A stretch of DNA of 5,033 nucleotides, from NCBI GenBank assembly GCA_030639555.1, contig DAOWCM010000171.1, positions 1 to 5,033 on the forward strand, given 5' to 3'. Position 1 is the first letter of the stretch, and the number at the start of each line of letters is the position of its first letter. Both the position numbers and the translations under genes were made by a program. Positions 1 through 5,033 of this stretch are shown piece after piece. The notes under the pieces are model-generated. The model worked only from the letters and a program-made list of their open reading frames with translations. It was not told the DNA's origin and did not search any database. This DNA comes from Candidatus Eiseniibacteriota bacterium. Lineage in GTDB: Bacteria > Joyebacterota > Joyebacteria > Joyebacterales > Joyebacteraceae.

Positions 1-308
1 AGGGCGGCGACCTCGTCGTCCTCGAACGACTCGCGCTCCATGACGTGGCACCAGTGGCACGTCGAGTAACCGATCGACAGGAAGACCGGCTTGTCCTCCG
101 CCAGCGCCTTCTCGAACGCCTCCGGTCCCCACGGGTACCAGTCGACGGGGTTCATCGCGTGCTGCAGCAGGTAGGGGCTCTTCTCGCCGGCGAGGTGGTT
201 GGCCGCGCCGTCGCGGGCGGTCTCGTCGGGCGTGCAAGACACCATCGCCGGGACAAGCAATGCCGCGACGACGGCCAGTGGGATGAGTTCCGACAGTGTG
301 TTCTGCAA
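1..308 (-). CDS. DUF255 (YyaL/SSP411-type) thioredoxin-fold protein, N-terminal part, probable lipoprotein
   Basis: The visible 102 residues carry the N-terminal thioredoxin-like domain of the DUF255 family (bacterial YyaL, animal SPATA20/SSP411). Family signatures are [21 protein letters not shown] at about residues 37-57, then a WYPWGPEAF segment and [19 protein letters not shown], with the redox-type CxxC at Cys84-Cys87. Full members are about 650-700 residues with a C-terminal glycosidase-like alpha/alpha barrel, so most of the gene lies beyond the left edge. The start is TTG at 308-306, directly after an in-frame TGA and 6 bases from a GGAG. The first 25 residues are hydrophobic ([15 protein letters not shown]) and resemble a lipoprotein signal with Cys25 as the lipidated residue. 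The match is imperfect: Met at -3 and no basic N-region. The in-frame ATG at 245 has no SD. The family is secure; its biochemical role is not established. Envelope location is inference. Confidence 0.88.
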   Translation of the reverse strand, partial: MQNTLSELIPLAVVAALLVPAMVSCTPDETARDGAANHLAGEKSPYLLQHAMNPVDWYPWGPEAFEKALAEDKPVFLSIGYSTCHWCHVMERESFEDDEVAA

Positions 309-490
309 TCAGTACTCCAGGTTGAGATGCTGAGCCGGCGACGCCTAGGAACGTCATCGCCCCATGTCGCGCAGGCGTGCCCGGAAGCAACGCCCCCGGT
401 CGCGCGGCAGTGCACGCAGGCGGGCATGCCCCCTCGAACACGTGCCGACCCCGCACACATGACTTCAGATGCGGCGCACATGGGCCGGAT
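309..490. other. Intergenic gap between the DUF523-DUF1722 and DUF255 genes
   Basis: This 182-base gap holds no supported gene. No hairpin followed by a T-run was found for the upstream transcript, and no convincing -35/-10 pair for the DUF255 gene. Weak structures are present: a 10-base palindrome GGGCATGCCC at 422-431, and an imperfect hairpin (337-343 with 352-361, minus-strand GGC/GCC plus GACG/CGTC around a 3-base bulge) just upstream of the DUF255 SD. Either could be chance in GC-rich DNA. Confidence 0.4.
315..318 (-). promoter_or_regulatory. SD site selecting the TTG start of the DUF255 gene
   Basis: On the minus strand CTGGAG is followed by six bases (TACTGA) and then TTG. The TGA is an in-frame stop, so TTG at 308 is the first codon available in the open frame. 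No comparable SD precedes the internal ATG at 245. Confidence 0.65.
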
Positions 491-1480
491 TCAAACGTGG
501 CTTCGGAGCTTGAGCTCGAGGGGATGTGCGGCGAAACAGGACTGAGTGGCGAGGTGCTCCACGTGGTACTTCCGGATGTGGCGCCCGAGGAGCTTCGTGG
601 GAACGATCAGAGAGGCGCGCCCGCCGCGGTGCTCCTCGATGGCCTCGAGCGCATCCTGCCTCTCGCCGGGGTTCATGTAGCGCTCGAGGAGACCCAGGGC
701 GTGCAGGAGAACGTCGGCATTCCGCGCCGGGGTCGCTACGAACTCCATCGTCGTCGTCAAGAGCTCCCCGTACCTGGCAGAGAGTTCGTCCAAGGGGAGC
801 TTCTTCGAGCGCGCCACCAGCTCCTCCATCTTACTGAGAACGTCCTGGTCGTGCGCCATGAGCTGGAGCTCATGCGCGGCGTGGAACGCGACCAGCGAGT
901 CACGGCTTCCTTTGGGTCGCATGGAGTCGCGGTATCTCTTCAGGCAGAAGAGACGCTCGATGAAGTTGTCCCACATCGAGTCATCGCGCAGGCTTCTCTC
1001 GTCCGCGACCGGCAGCAGCGGGAAGCGCTTGGCGACCGCGGCAGCGAAGAGCCCGGCGGCCTCGCCCGCCTGTTCGCCGGTCGCATCCAGAACGGGCACG
1101 GCCCCGGTTCCACAGCTGGGCGATCTGCTCTTCAGCACGAATCCCCAGAGGTTACAGCCGGCGAGCTCATCGAGACGGGAACGTATCCACGTCTGCATGC
1201 GCCCCGTCTGGTCCTCGCCCGTGGCGGTCGTCACGAGCCTCGGGGAATCCGGGTCGTCCGCCAGGTGCATGGGGTCTCTGGGCACGGTCATGCCGCACTC
1301 GACCTCGGGGCAGATGGGCGCCCACTCGACGTCGTCTCCGAACGCCTTCAGTAAGAGAGGGTCGCTCTTCTCCGTGCCGTCGTAGCGGACGTTCTCGCCC
1401 AGGAGACACGTACTGACGCCGAGCCGGGGTTTCAGCCCCGGCTCGTGCGCGTCCTTTCTGGTTCCGGCTCGCGCCATCAT
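491..1480 (-). CDS. DUF523-DUF1722 fusion protein (TudS-like desulfurase domain plus YbgA-like domain)
   Basis: A 329-residue cytoplasmic protein with two domains. Residues about 18-165 are DUF523 (COG1683): STCLLGENVRYDG with Cys25, the ICPEVECG block with Cys57 and Cys62, PRDP, and KSRSPSCGTG with Cys123. Cys25, Cys57 and Cys123 sit where the family's [4Fe-4S]-binding cysteines are expected. Stand-alone DUF523 proteins include TudS, a [4Fe-4S] thiouracil desulfurase, so desulfuration of thiolated nucleobases or a related sulfur reaction is plausible here but not shown. Residues about 190-329 are DUF1722 (E. coli YbgA-like): LVAFHAAHELQLMAH, then LLHALGLLERYM, PTKLLGRHIRKY and the LELKLR tail. 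Its function is unknown. The start is ATG at 1480, overlapping the upstream stop as ATGA; the next codon is also ATG (1477). Only a weak AAGG lies upstream, so translation probably relies on coupling. Length matches usual fusions. Confidence 0.9.
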   Translation of the reverse strand: MMARAGTRKDAHEPGLKPRLGVSTCLLGENVRYDGTEKSDPLLLKAFGDDVEWAPICPEVECGMTVPRDPMHLADDPDSPRLVTTATGEDQTGRMQTWIRSRLDELAGCNLWGFVLKSRSPSCGTGAVPVLDATGEQAGEAAGLFAAAVAKRFPLLPVADERSLRDDSMWDNFIERLFCLKRYRDSMRPKGSRDSLVAFHAAHELQLMAHDQDVLSKMEELVARSKKLPLDELSARYGELLTTTMEFVATPARNADVLLHALGLLERYMNPGERQDALEAIEEHRGGRASLIVPTKLLGRHIRKYHVEHLATQSCFAAHPLELKLRSHV

Positions 1481-2541
1481 CTATAGAGAGCCTTGATCGC
1501 GCCCCAGCTGGACGGTTCGGCAGGCGTGACGTCGCAGCCGGGCGTCGTGCACCAAGGCTCGACGACGAAGCACACCCCGGCCCATGTGCTATCGTGGCAG
1601 TCGTGGATACTTGCCGCGATCTCGTCCGGGTCGGTCGTGCCCCACCAGTTCATGGTTGCGTCGAAGTCGGGCGGGTCGGGGATGTGCTCGCCGCAGTATG
1701 AGTGCACGGCGAAATCCGCGTTGTCGCAGATGTCGTTCCCGTGCAGGAATCCATTGTGGGGCCCGCCCCAGAAGTCGACGCCCGTGCCGTTGCCACGGAT
1801 GACATTGCCTGTCAGGTGGGCGTCGAACGAGATGCTGAAGCCGAACCAACCGTTGTTCTCAACGAGGTTGTCGATGGCGACGCAGTCGTCGAACCCCGCC
1901 ACGCCGCTGATCTCGTTGTCGTGGATGTGGTTCCGCTGTAACACCGTGTTCTCGCCCGTGCCCATGATGCCATCGAAGAACCCGTGAACCTCGTTGTCCT
2001 CTATCATGCCCTCGAAGTGCCCGGCCTGGATCCCGCAGACGCCGGGTCCCTCGATCACGTTCCGGGCGACAAGCCCCCCGGCCAGCCGGACGTGCAGCCC
2101 CGTCTCGCACCCCTTGACGATGTTGTCGGTGAAGTGGACGGTCCCGCTCGTTGGATAACCCCAGTCCAGCGGCGTCTCCAGCCACTGGAACTTGAATCCT
2201 GTGATGAAGGCCCGCGCGCCGAACGTATCGTCCCGTACGTCGAAGGCCGGCATCAGCCCGTCGCCGAAGATGAGCGTCAGTGCAGCACCTCCCTGGCTGA
2301 CGAGCACCGGACTGTCGGCGTCCAGGAGGATGGGCCACGGGTAAGAGATACCCGTTTCGACCTCGTAGAAGCCCGGCAGCACGAGCACCGTGTCGTCCGC
2401 CGAGCCGCGGAACACGGCCTCCGGGATGTTGTCGAAGTTGCCGCCGCCCGCTGGGTCGACGACGATGACTCCGGCGCAGACGGCGGCCGGGAGGGCGGCA
2501 AGCAGAAGGAACGTGCACCAGAGCAATCTCATTCGTGCCAT
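1477..2541 (-). CDS. Secreted right-handed parallel beta-helix (pectin-lyase-fold) protein
   Basis: A predicted exported protein of 354 residues. The signal peptide (basic ARMR, hydrophobic core about 6-20, likely cleavage after VCA at residue 23) leads into VIVVDPAGGGNFDNIPEAV and DTVLVLPGFYEV. That opening is typical of pectin-lyase-fold proteins. Residues about 133-280 hold at least six turns of 20-24 residues with repeated N-x-I/V-x-x-N/G-x-x-G motifs (RNVIEG, DNEVHG, RNHIHDN, DNLVENN, GNVIRGN, GNDICDN), as in PbH1 repeats. NWWGTTDPDEI at 298-308 is a capping motif common in such proteins. The chain ends in SSWGAIKALYR. No catalytic polysaccharide-lyase or glycosidase residues can be assigned; adhesion or glycan binding is possible. 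The ATG at 2541 is chosen because a strong AGGAGG lies 6 bases upstream and a promoter just beyond it. The longer open frame to 2733 would cross that promoter and bury the signal peptide. Confidence 0.87.
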   Translation of the reverse strand: MARMRLLWCTFLLLAALPAAVCAGVIVVDPAGGGNFDNIPEAVFRGSADDTVLVLPGFYEVETGISYPWPILLDADSPVLVSQGGAALTLIFGDGLMPAFDVRDDTFGARAFITGFKFQWLETPLDWGYPTSGTVHFTDNIVKGCETGLHVRLAGGLVARNVIEGPGVCGIQAGHFEGMIEDNEVHGFFDGIMGTGENTVLQRNHIHDNEISGVAGFDDCVAIDNLVENNGWFGFSISFDAHLTGNVIRGNGTGVDFWGGPHNGFLHGNDICDNADFAVHSYCGEHIPDPPDFDATMNWWGTTDPDEIAASIHDCHDSTWAGVCFVVEPWCTTPGCDVTPAEPSSWGAIKALYR

Positions 2542-2547
2542 GACACA

Positions 2548-2553
2548 CCTCCT
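2548..2553 (-). promoter_or_regulatory. SD of the beta-helix gene
   Basis: A perfect AGGAGG on the minus strand, 6 bases from the ATG at 2541. It fixes the start and argues against the upstream in-frame ATG at 2733. Confidence 0.85.
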
Positions 2554-2565
2554 CTCCTTGCCAAG

Positions 2566-2594
2566 ATTATACAGCGCGGCCGTCCTCCTGTCGA
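2566..2594 (-). promoter_or_regulatory. Sigma-70 promoter for the beta-helix/DUF523-DUF1722 transcript
   Basis: Reading the minus strand: TCGACA (-35, 2594-2589, 5 of 6 to consensus), a 17-base spacer, then a perfect TATAAT (-10, 2571-2566). The expected transcript start is near 2559, giving a leader of only about 18 bases that still includes the SD. Consensus fit, spacing and position agree, so this is a strong prediction. Confidence 0.82.
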
Positions 2595-2686
2595 CGCCCG
2601 CCTCCGAGCTGCCGGGCGGACGAGTGCGATTCGCTCCTGTTCGGGCAGAAAGGCGCTGCTCCGCCCGCGCCTGCGCCCAAAAGCCG

Positions 2687-2715
2687 TTGACTCGCGCCCG
2701 TCCCCATAGTAGAAT
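2687..2715 (+). promoter_or_regulatory. Sigma-70 promoter for the hdrCBA operon
   Basis: TTGACT (-35, 2687-2692, 5 of 6 to consensus), a 17-base spacer, then TAGAAT (-10, 2710-2715, 5 of 6). Transcription should begin near 2722, leaving a leader of about 174 bases before the hdrC ATG. The local A/T-rich patch (2706-2728) stands out in an otherwise GC-rich gap. No nearer promoter to hdrC was seen. Confidence 0.78.
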
Positions 2716-2728
2716 ATTCAGTTGATAT

Positions 2729-2797
2729 GTCACCGCCCCGGCACCCGCTGACGTCGCGGTGACAGATTCTCGTACTGACCGCGCGGGCGGACGTCAG
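2729..2797 (+). promoter_or_regulatory. Candidate structured hdr leader: possible H-type pseudoknot
   Basis: Two perfect 8-base inverted repeats interleave in the predicted leader. Stem 1 is GTCACCGC (2729-2736) with GCGGTGAC (2756-2763). Stem 2 is CTGACGTC (2748-2755) with GACGTCAG (2790-2797). The 5' arm of stem 2 lies in the loop of stem 1 and directly abuts the 3' arm of stem 1, the order expected of an H-type pseudoknot with stacked stems (loops of 11, 0 and 26 bases). Alternatives are two mutually exclusive hairpins, or DNA operators, since GACGTC is itself palindromic and occurs twice. It matches no riboswitch class I recognise. One 8-base inverted repeat could arise by chance in a region of this size. 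Confidence 0.4.
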
Positions 2798-2886
2798 GGA
2801 ATCCCGAAGGACCGCTCAGCGCTCCGAACGACCCCATCGCACGAGGAGTGGCCGGGGCCGGTCGCGTAGGTTTGTAGCTGCACCTT

Positions 2887-2891
2887 GGAGG
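2887..2891 (+). promoter_or_regulatory. SD of hdrC
   Basis: GGAGG lies 4 bases before the ATG at 2896. Spacing is slightly short, but no better start is available: the next in-frame ATG (2920) has no SD. Confidence 0.7.
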
Positions 2892-2895
2892 TTCG

Positions 2896-3309
2896 ATGAG
2901 ACTCAGGCTCTCCGCTGACATGATCAGGGACGAGGCCGTCGACCGGGTGGAGACGCTCTCCGGGCAGAACATCCTTGCCTGCTACCAGTGCGGCAGGTGC
3001 TCGGCGGGGTGTCCCGTCGTCGAGGAGATGGACATAATCCCGAGCGAGGTCATCAGGCTTCTTCAGCTGGGCCAGATGGATGAGGTCCTGAGCTCGAAGA
3101 CCATATGGACGTGCGCGTCGTGTCTGCAGTGCGCGTCCAGGTGCCCGAAGGGCGTCGAGTTCTCGAACATCTGTGACGCGCTGAGGGCCATCGTCCTCCG
3201 GACCAGGCTCGCGACACCGAAGGTCGACGCGGACGGGTTGACGCGGGTGATGATGTCGGACGCGCCGCAGATGGGTGTGGTCGGGGCATTGAGGAAGCTG
3301 AGCGGATAG
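2896..3309 (+). CDS. hdrC: Heterodisulfide reductase subunit C (HdrC), two-[4Fe-4S] electron-transfer subunit
   Basis: A 137-residue soluble iron-sulfur protein relaying electrons between the flavoprotein HdrA and the catalytic HdrB in the cytoplasmic HdrABC complex. It has two complete ferredoxin-type motifs: CYQCGRCSAGCP (Cys29, 32, 35, 39) and CASCLQCASRCP (Cys73, 76, 79, 83). These should bind two [4Fe-4S] clusters. The linker IIPSEVIRLLQLGQMDEVLSSKTIW is typical HdrC sequence, as is the C-terminal DAPQMGVVGALRKL. It is shorter than methanogen HdrC (about 185 residues), mostly at the termini, with the cluster domain intact. No membrane segments are visible, which separates it from HdrE- and DsrM-type systems. 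It is the first gene of the operon, 18 bases ahead of hdrB. Qmo or generic GlpC-like proteins are alternatives, but the hdrB and hdrA neighbours settle the call. Confidence 0.93.
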   Translation: MRLRLSADMIRDEAVDRVETLSGQNILACYQCGRCSAGCPVVEEMDIIPSEVIRLLQLGQMDEVLSSKTIWTCASCLQCASRCPKGVEFSNICDALRAIVLRTRLATPKVDADGLTRVMMSDAPQMGVVGALRKLSG

Positions 3310-3317
3310 ACCGTGCC

Positions 3318-3322
3318 GGAGG
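3318..3322 (+). promoter_or_regulatory. SD deciding the hdrB start
   Basis: GGAGG sits 5 bases before the ATG at 3328. A longer reading from GTG at 3313 would place this SD inside the gene and add five residues that HdrB homologues lack, so ATG 3328 is preferred. Confidence 0.8.
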
Positions 3323-3327
3323 AAGAG

Positions 3328-4239
3328 ATGAAGATCCCGTACTACCCGGGCTGTACGCTTCACGAGAGGGCACGAGACTTCGACACATCCGCGAGGGAAT
3401 GTGCTTTTGCCCTGGGGGTCGAGCTCGAGGAACTCCCCATCTGGACCTGCTGCGGCGCCGTGTACCCGCTCGTGACCGACAGCGTGATGGACATCCTGGC
3501 AGGGGTCAGGAACCTGTCCTACGCGTCTCGGCTCGATGACAAGGTCGTCACGCTGTGCTCCTTCTGCTACAACGTGCTCAAGCGTTGCAACAACGTAATG
3601 CGGAGCGACTTGGACAAAAGGGACAAGACCAACCTGTTTCTCCGCGCGGACACCGAGGCGCGGGAGAAGATAGGGAGCTACACGCACGAGGACTACGAGG
3701 GGCAGGTGGAGGTTCTCCACTACATCGAGATGCTGCGCGATGTGGTCGGCTACGACAAGATAGCCGGGGCCGTGACGAAGAAGCTCGAAGGTCTTAAGGT
3801 GGCGCCCTACTACGGGTGCATGTTGCTTCGCCCCAAGAACGAGATGAAGTTCGACGACCCCGAGCAGCCCACGATCTTCGAGGAGTTCCTCGAGACGCTC
3901 TCGTGCCAAGTGGTCGACTTCCCGATGAAGAGCGAATGTTGCGGGGGTTTTCAGGTCGTCAACGACGAGGAGCTGGCGGTGTCATGCTCACAGAACGTCG
4001 TCGTCTCCGCACTCAAGCGCGACGCCGACGTCATAGTCACGACCTGCCCACTCTGCCGCTACAATCTCGACAGGCACCAGGAGAAGATGGCCGAACGGGT
4101 CAAGGGGTTCAAGACGGTCCCGGTCGTCTACTTCACACAGCTTCTAGGGCTGGCACTGGGCATTGACAAGAAACACCTGGACTTCACTGACAATTCCGTT
4201 GACCCGACCACCGTTCTGGCGGAGAAGAATCTGTTTTAA
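3328..4239 (+). CDS. hdrB: Heterodisulfide reductase subunit B (HdrB), catalytic noncubane-cluster subunit
   Basis: A 303-residue protein with two CCG domains, the hallmark of HdrB. HdrB reduces heterodisulfide (CoM-S-S-CoB in methanogens) or a related bacterial disulfide or thiol acceptor at two noncubane [4Fe-4S] clusters. Numbered from MKIPYYPGC, domain 1 has Cys9, Cys41-Cys42-Gly and Cys77-x2-Cys80 (LCSFC). Domain 2 has Cys164 (YYGC), Cys204-Cys205-Gly-Gly and Cys240-x2-Cys243 (TCPLC). All ten cysteines are present, so both clusters should form. FDDPEQPT and VVYFTQLLGLALG are also family-typical, and length is normal (about 300). The protein is soluble, with no signal or membrane segments. 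It lies 18 bases after hdrC and 9 bases before hdrA, consistent with co-translation. The substrate in this organism cannot be read from the sequence; CoM/CoB is not assumed. Confidence 0.94.
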   Translation: MKIPYYPGCTLHERARDFDTSARECAFALGVELEELPIWTCCGAVYPLVTDSVMDILAGVRNLSYASRLDDKVVTLCSFCYNVLKRCNNVMRSDLDKRDKTNLFLRADTEAREKIGSYTHEDYEGQVEVLHYIEMLRDVVGYDKIAGAVTKKLEGLKVAPYYGCMLLRPKNEMKFDDPEQPTIFEEFLETLSCQVVDFPMKSECCGGFQVVNDEELAVSCSQNVVVSALKRDADVIVTTCPLCRYNLDRHQEKMAERVKGFKTVPVVYFTQLLGLALGIDKKHLDFTDNSVDPTTVLAEKNLF

Positions 4240-4244
4240 GGAGG
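4239..4244 (+). promoter_or_regulatory. SD of hdrA
   Basis: AGGAGG begins at the last base of the hdrB stop codon (TAA) and lies 4 bases before the ATG at 4249. A GTG directly before the ATG (4246) is a possible alternative that would add one residue. Confidence 0.75.
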
Positions 4245-4248
4245 CGTG

Positions 4249-5033
4249 ATGGAAGAACGCATTGGGGTCTTCGTTTGCCACTGCGGGACCAACATCGCCG
4301 GGGTGGTGGACGTCAAGCGTGTGGCCGAAGAGCTGGCCGACTATCCGGGCGTGGCCTACTCCACCGACTACACCTACATGTGCTCCGATCCCGGCCAGAA
4401 CCTGGTGAAGGATGCCATCAAGAAGCATAACCTGACCGGCGTGATCGTGGCGGCGTGTTCGCCGACCCTACACGAGGCGACGTTCAGGCGGGCGGGGATG
4501 GCGGGGGGGATGAACCAGTATCAGGTCGAGATCGCCAACATCCGCGAGCAGTGCAGCTGGGTGCATCAGGGCGACAAGGAAGCGGCGACCGAGAAGGCCA
4601 TCAGGATCATCAAGGTGATGATAGAGAAGGCCCGGCTCGACGAAGCGCTCGAGCCCATATCAGTACCCATGACCCCCCGGGCTCTGGTGGTGGGTGGCGG
4701 TATCGCGGGGATCCAGGCGGCGCTCGACGTCGCCAACGCGGGGCACGAGGTCATCCTCGTCGAGAAGTCGGCGTCCATCGGCGGCCACATGGCGCAGCTC
4801 TCTGAGACCTTCCCGACGCTCGACTGCTCGCAGTGCATCATGACTCCCAAGATGGTCGAGGTCGCGCAGCACCCGAAGATCAAGCTCATGACCTACTCAG
4901 AGGTTGACGACGTCAGCGGCTACGTCGGCAACTTCAAGGTCACGATCAAGAAGAAGGCCGCCTACGTCAACCGCGACGTCTGCACCGGCTGCGGTCTGTG
5001 CGTGGAGAAGTGCCCCGCCGAAGCTCCGTCCGA
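4249..5033 (+). CDS. hdrA: Heterodisulfide reductase subunit A (HdrA), FAD iron-sulfur subunit, 5' part
   Basis: The first 261 codons of HdrA, the FAD subunit that in soluble HdrABC complexes performs flavin-based electron bifurcation. The N-terminal domain has IGVFVCHCG (Cys10, Cys12), YMCSDPGQ (Cys45) and VAACSPTLHE (Cys70), typical of HdrA. A Rossmann fold starts at about 145 with GGGIAG (149-154) binding the ADP part of FAD, and Glu172 (VEKSASIGGH) probably contacts the ribose. LDCSQCIMTPKM (Cys193, Cys196) is an HdrA-specific pair. A ferredoxin motif CTGCGLCVEKCP (Cys245, 248, 251, 255) follows. Full HdrA is about 650 residues, so the rest of the FAD domain and any C-terminal ferredoxin or MvhD fusion lie off the right edge. 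The frame is open to the edge. QmoA is excluded by the N-terminal domain and the hdrCB neighbours. Confidence 0.94.
   Translation, partial: MEERIGVFVCHCGTNIAGVVDVKRVAEELADYPGVAYSTDYTYMCSDPGQNLVKDAIKKHNLTGVIVAACSPTLHEATFRRAGMAGGMNQYQVEIANIREQCSWVHQGDKEAATEKAIRIIKVMIEKARLDEALEPISVPMTPRALVVGGGIAGIQAALDVANAGHEVILVEKSASIGGHMAQLSETFPTLDCSQCIMTPKMVEVAQHPKIKLMTYSEVDDVSGYVGNFKVTIKKKAAYVNRDVCTGCGLCVEKCPAEAPS

Larger units (their letters stand above)
2542..2895. other. Divergent intergenic control region
   Basis: This 354-base gap separates the minus-strand beta-helix gene from the plus-strand hdrC gene. From left to right it holds the SD and promoter of the minus transcript, 92 bases between the two -35 boxes (2595-2686), the plus promoter (2687-2715), and about 170 bases of hdr leader with interleaved inverted repeats. 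No protein gene beyond a doubtful 11-codon frame at 2727 is supported. Open frames crossing it are by-products of GC-rich sequence with few stops. Confidence 0.75.

Noticed and set aside
422..431. Perfect 10-base palindrome GGGCATGCCC
   Set aside because: It is isolated, with no loop, T-run or second copy; too short to separate from chance in GC-rich DNA.
450..481. Near-repeated GCACACATG / GCGCACATG as a direct repeat or terminator stem
   Set aside because: Only two inexact copies, with a 5-base stem at best and no T-run.
377..1354. A 325-codon plus-strand open frame
   Set aside because: It is antisense to the well-supported DUF523-DUF1722 gene and its translation shows no family signature.
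1984..2709. A 241-codon plus-strand open frame
   Set aside because: It is antisense to the beta-helix gene, crosses both divergent promoters, and has no recognisable domain.
2542..2733. N-terminal extension of the beta-helix gene to the ATG at 2733
   Set aside because: It would translate through the TATAAT promoter and AGGAGG site and place the signal peptide 64 residues inside the protein.
2821..2895. Sequestration of the hdrC SD by upstream CGAAC (2825-2829) pairing with GTTCG (2891-2895)
   Set aside because: Only 5 pairs, not extendable across the GGAGG itself.
3313..3327. GTG start for hdrB at 3313
   Set aside because: The GGAGG at 3318-3322 lies inside that extension and is well spaced for ATG 3328, where HdrB proteins normally begin (MKxxYYPGC).
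2794..3909. A 371-codon minus-strand open frame opposite hdrC and hdrB
   Set aside because: It lies antisense to two genes with complete family motifs, has no SD or recognisable domain, and is His/Arg/Leu-rich as expected of a GC-rich shadow frame.
1..5033. CRISPR arrays, tRNA/rRNA genes, insertion sequences
   Set aside because: No spaced repeat arrays, no cloverleaf-like segments, no rRNA-like sequence and no transposase or terminal inverted repeats were seen on either strand.

Overview
The window is GC-rich, densely coding bacterial-type DNA with strong Shine-Dalgarno (SD) sites and two near-consensus sigma-70 promoters. The gene set is a soluble heterodisulfide reductase hdrC-hdrB-hdrA cluster, an exported parallel beta-helix protein ending in a WGxIKxLYR-like tail, a DUF523-DUF1722 protein and a DUF255 thioredoxin-fold protein. 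This fits an anaerobic or microaerophilic bacterium from an uncultivated, high-GC lineage, perhaps Eisenbacteria- or Krumholzibacteria-like within or near the FCB group. The lineage guess is inference. The sigma-70 promoters argue against a methanogen despite the Hdr genes.

Left part, minus strand (1-2541): a promoter at 2594-2566 drives the beta-helix gene (2541-1477). Its stop overlaps the start of the DUF523-DUF1722 gene (1480-491) by four bases, so the two look like one translationally coupled transcript. After a 182-base gap comes the 5' part of a DUF255 (YyaL/SSP411-type) gene. It starts with TTG at 308 and runs off the left edge. Its first 25 residues look like a lipoprotein signal, which is unusual for the family.

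Centre (2542-2895): a divergent control region. The minus promoter and a plus promoter (2687-2715) lie back to back, both with 17-base spacers. The plus transcript should carry a leader of about 170 bases before hdrC. That leader holds two interleaved 8-base perfect inverted repeats arranged as an H-type pseudoknot. This is the best candidate here for something undescribed.

Right part, plus strand (2896-5033): hdrC, hdrB and the first 261 codons of hdrA, closely spaced and each with its own SD. Together they would form the cytoplasmic HdrABC core. HdrA carries the FAD for flavin-based electron bifurcation, HdrC relays electrons through two [4Fe-4S] clusters, and HdrB holds the two noncubane clusters that reduce a disulfide or similar acceptor. 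All expected cysteine motifs in the visible parts are intact. The electron-donor partner (MvhD/FlxD, hydrogenase, formate dehydrogenase or similar) would lie beyond the right edge.
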